From: Physocladia obscura
Lineage: Eukaryota; Chytridiomycota; Chytridiomycetes; Chytridiales; Chytriomycetaceae
Assembly (NCBI GenBank): GCA_027596945.1
Contig: JADGJH010001439.1
Span: 1 to 10,009 of the forward strand
DNA: 10,009 bases
Reading direction: 5' to 3'
Shown: positions 8,034 to 10,009 of the stretch, piece by piece
How positions within the stretch are numbered: position 1 is the first letter of the stretch
Layout: every line of letters begins with the position of its first letter
Program-made: the position numbers and the translations under genes
The notes under the pieces: model-generated
What the model was told of the DNA's origin: nothing
Databases searched by the model: none
What the model saw: the letters and a program-made list of their open reading frames with translations, nothing else

Positions 8034-10009
8034 TGGTGACTGTTCAAAAACATTGATGGTCAATGATGCCGATGACGATGAACAAATTGCGGCTCTTTTT
8101 AGCGCAAGTGTCGCAAATATTCCAAAACCGGCGTTAAATACGCATACGCCCCGCAACTATCAGCGCTACATATTTGAGATCGCCAAGGTCTATTTCATAG
8201 AATTAATCAGCCGATTCTACGTCTAATATTTTCGCCTGTTTCGTTCGGTATATAGACGCAAAATACAATCGTCGTTTTGCCTACTGGAACTGGCAAAACC
8301 TTAATTTCATTACTTCTGATCAAACATATGGCGTCAGTTGATGCAGAACGCAATTTAGCAAGTTTCATTTCTTACCACGAATCTAATCTATGTTTTTTAT
8401 TTATTTGCTTATTATTGGCAGAAACGAATATCAATATTTTTAGCGCCTAAAGTTCCCTTAGTTTCCCAGCAAGTAAACTACCTTCGCCACAATTGCGATT
8501 TCGAAGTTCGATCATATCATGGCGATCTTGGGGTTGATAATGTATGATTAAAAATCAATCCCCATCACTAATTAAGGGAACAAAAAACAGTATACAGAAC
8601 AAATGTGGCAATCAGAAATATCGGCAACAGGCTGCATGGTCATGACCCCTGCAATTCTCAGCACAATTCTTACTCGAGGGTTTCTCCGAATGTCGCAAAT
8701 AAACCTTATAGTTTTTGATGAGTGCCACAACGCGCGCAAAAATGACGTATACAACCAAATAATTGCACTGCACTATCTTCCAACTCTACCATCGGAGCGT
8801 CCATTAATATTTGGCATGACAGCATCTCCAATGTCGGGAAAAGACGAAATCAATACAAGCATTAAGCAGCTCGAAGTAAACTTGGCATGTAAAGCAATAA
8901 CGCCTGATTCGCACTCCGACCTCAAGTATTTCACAGTTAATCCCGGGAAAAGCATTGTGCGCTACAAACCGTGCAATGACGAATCGCGCTTGCTGCTACT
9001 GTTGATTCAGATGGGCGTGAAGGAGATTCCAAAATTGAAACGTGTTTGTAATGATACGCAGAGCCTATGTGAAGATTTTGGAGGGTGGATTGGAGATGCG
9101 TTTTTGAAAGCAAGTATAATTGGCCAATATATAAATCGCGGCAAATGTGTTGGTAATGAGAGCTTTGGTGCTGACGTTGTCGAAAGTGCACAAGTTGATG
9201 ATGAGATGGAGGAGGGTGAAATTACCGAAAGTGTCGCATCTGTTTCTATTGCTAAACCAACATCATCGAAAGACTTCGTTGTAGACAACACTTCATTTGA
9301 AAGTCCTCTTCGATATGAGACTAAATTTGAATCTGAAGCAAAAGGTATGTTCACCCACCTGTTATGATATATATATTTTATCTCATCATTTTGAAAATTA
9401 ATTCAATTGTAGCAAAGGAAGAAAATTCGCGATATGAAGAATTTCTCAAAAGTGCCACACAGATTATTCTTTCCCGATGGAAGAAACAGATCGACGACAC
9501 CATTGACGCATTCGAACCCCCATCAACTGAAGAGCCCTATCCCACCGAAGAAATGAAAGCATTTTCCCTTAAAGCTGACACTCCAATCCCTGAATCGTTA
9601 TACACAAAAATGTCCTCAAAGTTCTTGGAGCTTGTGAAAGTTCTGGAGTCGTATAAGACTGACGACGGTTTTTGCGGGATCGTGTTTGTAGAGAAACGAT
9701 GCACTTCTAAAATTATGGCCATATTGCTTCCACGTTGCGCAGAGTTGCGGGGGTTTTTAAAATCGGATTCGCTGGTTGGACATAGTAGTGGAAAAACGGG
9801 TGCGAAAACAGCGGCTGATATTTCAATGGGTACGGCACGGCAACAAAATATCGTTTTTGATTTCAGAGATGGTAAATTAAATCTGTTGGTTGCCACTAAA
9901 GTTTGTGACTTTTTTTTTTTTTTGTTTTCCTTTATTTATTTCTTTATTGTATTTTTTGAACATGACTGAATATTAATTTCCCCAGGTTGCAGAAGAAGGA
10001 ATCGATATT
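8017..10009 (+). CDS. Dicer-like RNase III, N-terminal helicase part (six exons, 3' end outside window)
   Basis: Predicted Dicer, the RNA-interference enzyme that cuts double-stranded RNA into small RNAs. Exons 8017-8187, 8256-8357, 8422-8541, 8591-9344, 9413-9900 and 9986-10009 give 553 residues before the edge. Visible helicase motifs: Q-motif-like PRNYQ (44-48), Walker A LPTGTGKT (65-72), motif Ia APKVPLVSQQ (99-108), DECH box (174-177), TASP (208-211), then in lobe 2 GIVFVEKR, LVGHSSG, FRDGKLNLLVATK and VAEEGIDI at the edge. DECH plus the GIVFVE/LVGH/VAEEGIDI block is the Dicer/RIG-I helicase pattern; in a fungus Dicer is by far the likelier. The segment between lobes (about 230-400) is variable and acidic in part. 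The dsRNA-binding fold, any PAZ-like region and the two RNase III domains would lie beyond the window, so nuclease activity cannot be judged. An in-frame TAG at 8008-8010 precedes the start, whose context is TTCCATGG. Confidence 0.9.
8188..8255 (+). other. Dicer-like gene intron 1 (68 nt)
   Basis: Donor GTCTAT and acceptor TAG, phase 0, with CTAAT at 8223-8227 as a likely branch site. The donor departs from GTRAGT, but it is the only GT that joins the Q-motif exon in frame to TQNTIVVLPTGTGKT, and that join matches Dicer helicases. Confidence 0.75.
8358..8421 (+). other. Dicer-like gene intron 2 (64 nt), apparent GC-AG type
   Basis: The best in-frame model uses donor GCAAGT at 8358 and acceptor CAG ending 8421, phase 0, with CTAAT at 8383-8387. 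GCAAGT is the standard form of the minor GC-AG class. The GT at 8362 gives the wrong phase. A GTTGAT donor at 8337 would keep frame but is a poor site and removes seven residues. Some splice is required, because readthrough stops a few codons into exon 3. Confidence 0.65.
8542..8590 (+). other. Dicer-like gene intron 3 (49 nt)
   Basis: Donor GTATGA and acceptor CAG, phase 0, with CACTAAT near 8567-8573 as branch site. It joins HGDLGVDN to YTEQMWQSEI. It is the shortest intron in the window. Confidence 0.75.
9345..9412 (+). other. Dicer-like gene intron 4 (68 nt)
   Basis: Donor GTATGT and acceptor TAG, phase 1; G plus CA gives Ala383. It falls in the variable segment between the two helicase lobes. 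The interior is AT-rich with an ATATATAT run. Confidence 0.78.
9901..9985 (+). other. Dicer-like gene intron 5 (85 nt)
   Basis: Donor GTTTGT and acceptor CCCCAG, phase 0, with a long T run after the donor. It joins NLLVATK to VAEEGIDI, restoring an unbroken helicase motif V, which is strong support for this junction. Confidence 0.85.

Noticed and set aside
8017..10009. RIG-I-like receptor or FANCM/Mph1-type helicase instead of Dicer
   Set aside because: FANCM-type enzymes have DEAH boxes and other lobe 2 motifs. RIG-I-like receptors are animal proteins. Motif spacing and the GIVFVE/LVGH/VAEEGIDI block fit fungal Dicers best, though the RNase III domains are not in view.
1..10009. CRISPR array, rRNA, tRNA, intact transposon or prophage
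   Set aside because: I looked on both strands and saw no regularly spaced repeats, tRNA T-loop or cloverleaf, terminal repeats with a transposase, or phage genes.

Overview
The window looks like nuclear DNA from a fungus, probably an early-diverging (chytrid-like) lineage. The evidence is indirect. All four genes are eukaryotic protein genes of the sizes and types fungi carry. Nine short introns (49-85 nt) can be placed; eight begin with GT and one with GC, and most contain a CTAAY-like branch site. The standard code is used, intergenic DNA is AT-rich with homopolymer runs, and one gene is a Dicer-like RNase III helicase. The species assignment is inference; no rRNA or tRNA marker is present.

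Layout, left to right. (1) 1-297: A-rich, non-coding DNA downstream of the first gene. (2) 298-3354, minus strand: a two-exon gene for a ~995-residue protein with an N-terminal MIT/TPR-like helical hairpin, an acidic linker and a RasGEF (Cdc25-type) catalytic domain split by long low-complexity loops. A TATA box lies upstream. (3) 3498-4483, minus strand: a two-exon rhomboid intramembrane protease (~310 residues) with an intact Ser-His dyad. Its true first exon lies in a different frame from the long open frame over the same DNA. (4) 4484-5512: about 1 kb without a recognisable gene, holding one orphan open frame and several inverted repeats. (5) 5513-7711, minus strand: a three-exon gene for a ~691-residue polytopic membrane protein with seven apparent membrane helices and no family I recognise. 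(6) 7712-8016: a shared divergent promoter region. (7) 8017-10009, plus strand: the 5' part (553 codons in six exons) of a Dicer-like gene that runs off the right edge inside the second helicase lobe.

The first three genes are on the minus strand and are independent transcription units as far as can be seen; nothing suggests an operon or a biosynthetic cluster. Functionally the window combines small-GTPase signalling/trafficking (RasGEF), membrane proteolysis (rhomboid), an orphan membrane protein and RNA interference (Dicer). The divergent Dicer/membrane-protein pair shares only 305 bp of upstream DNA, so shared regulation is possible but unproven. Continuous open frames misrepresent all four genes; the splice models given here keep frame at every junction and restore domain continuity.
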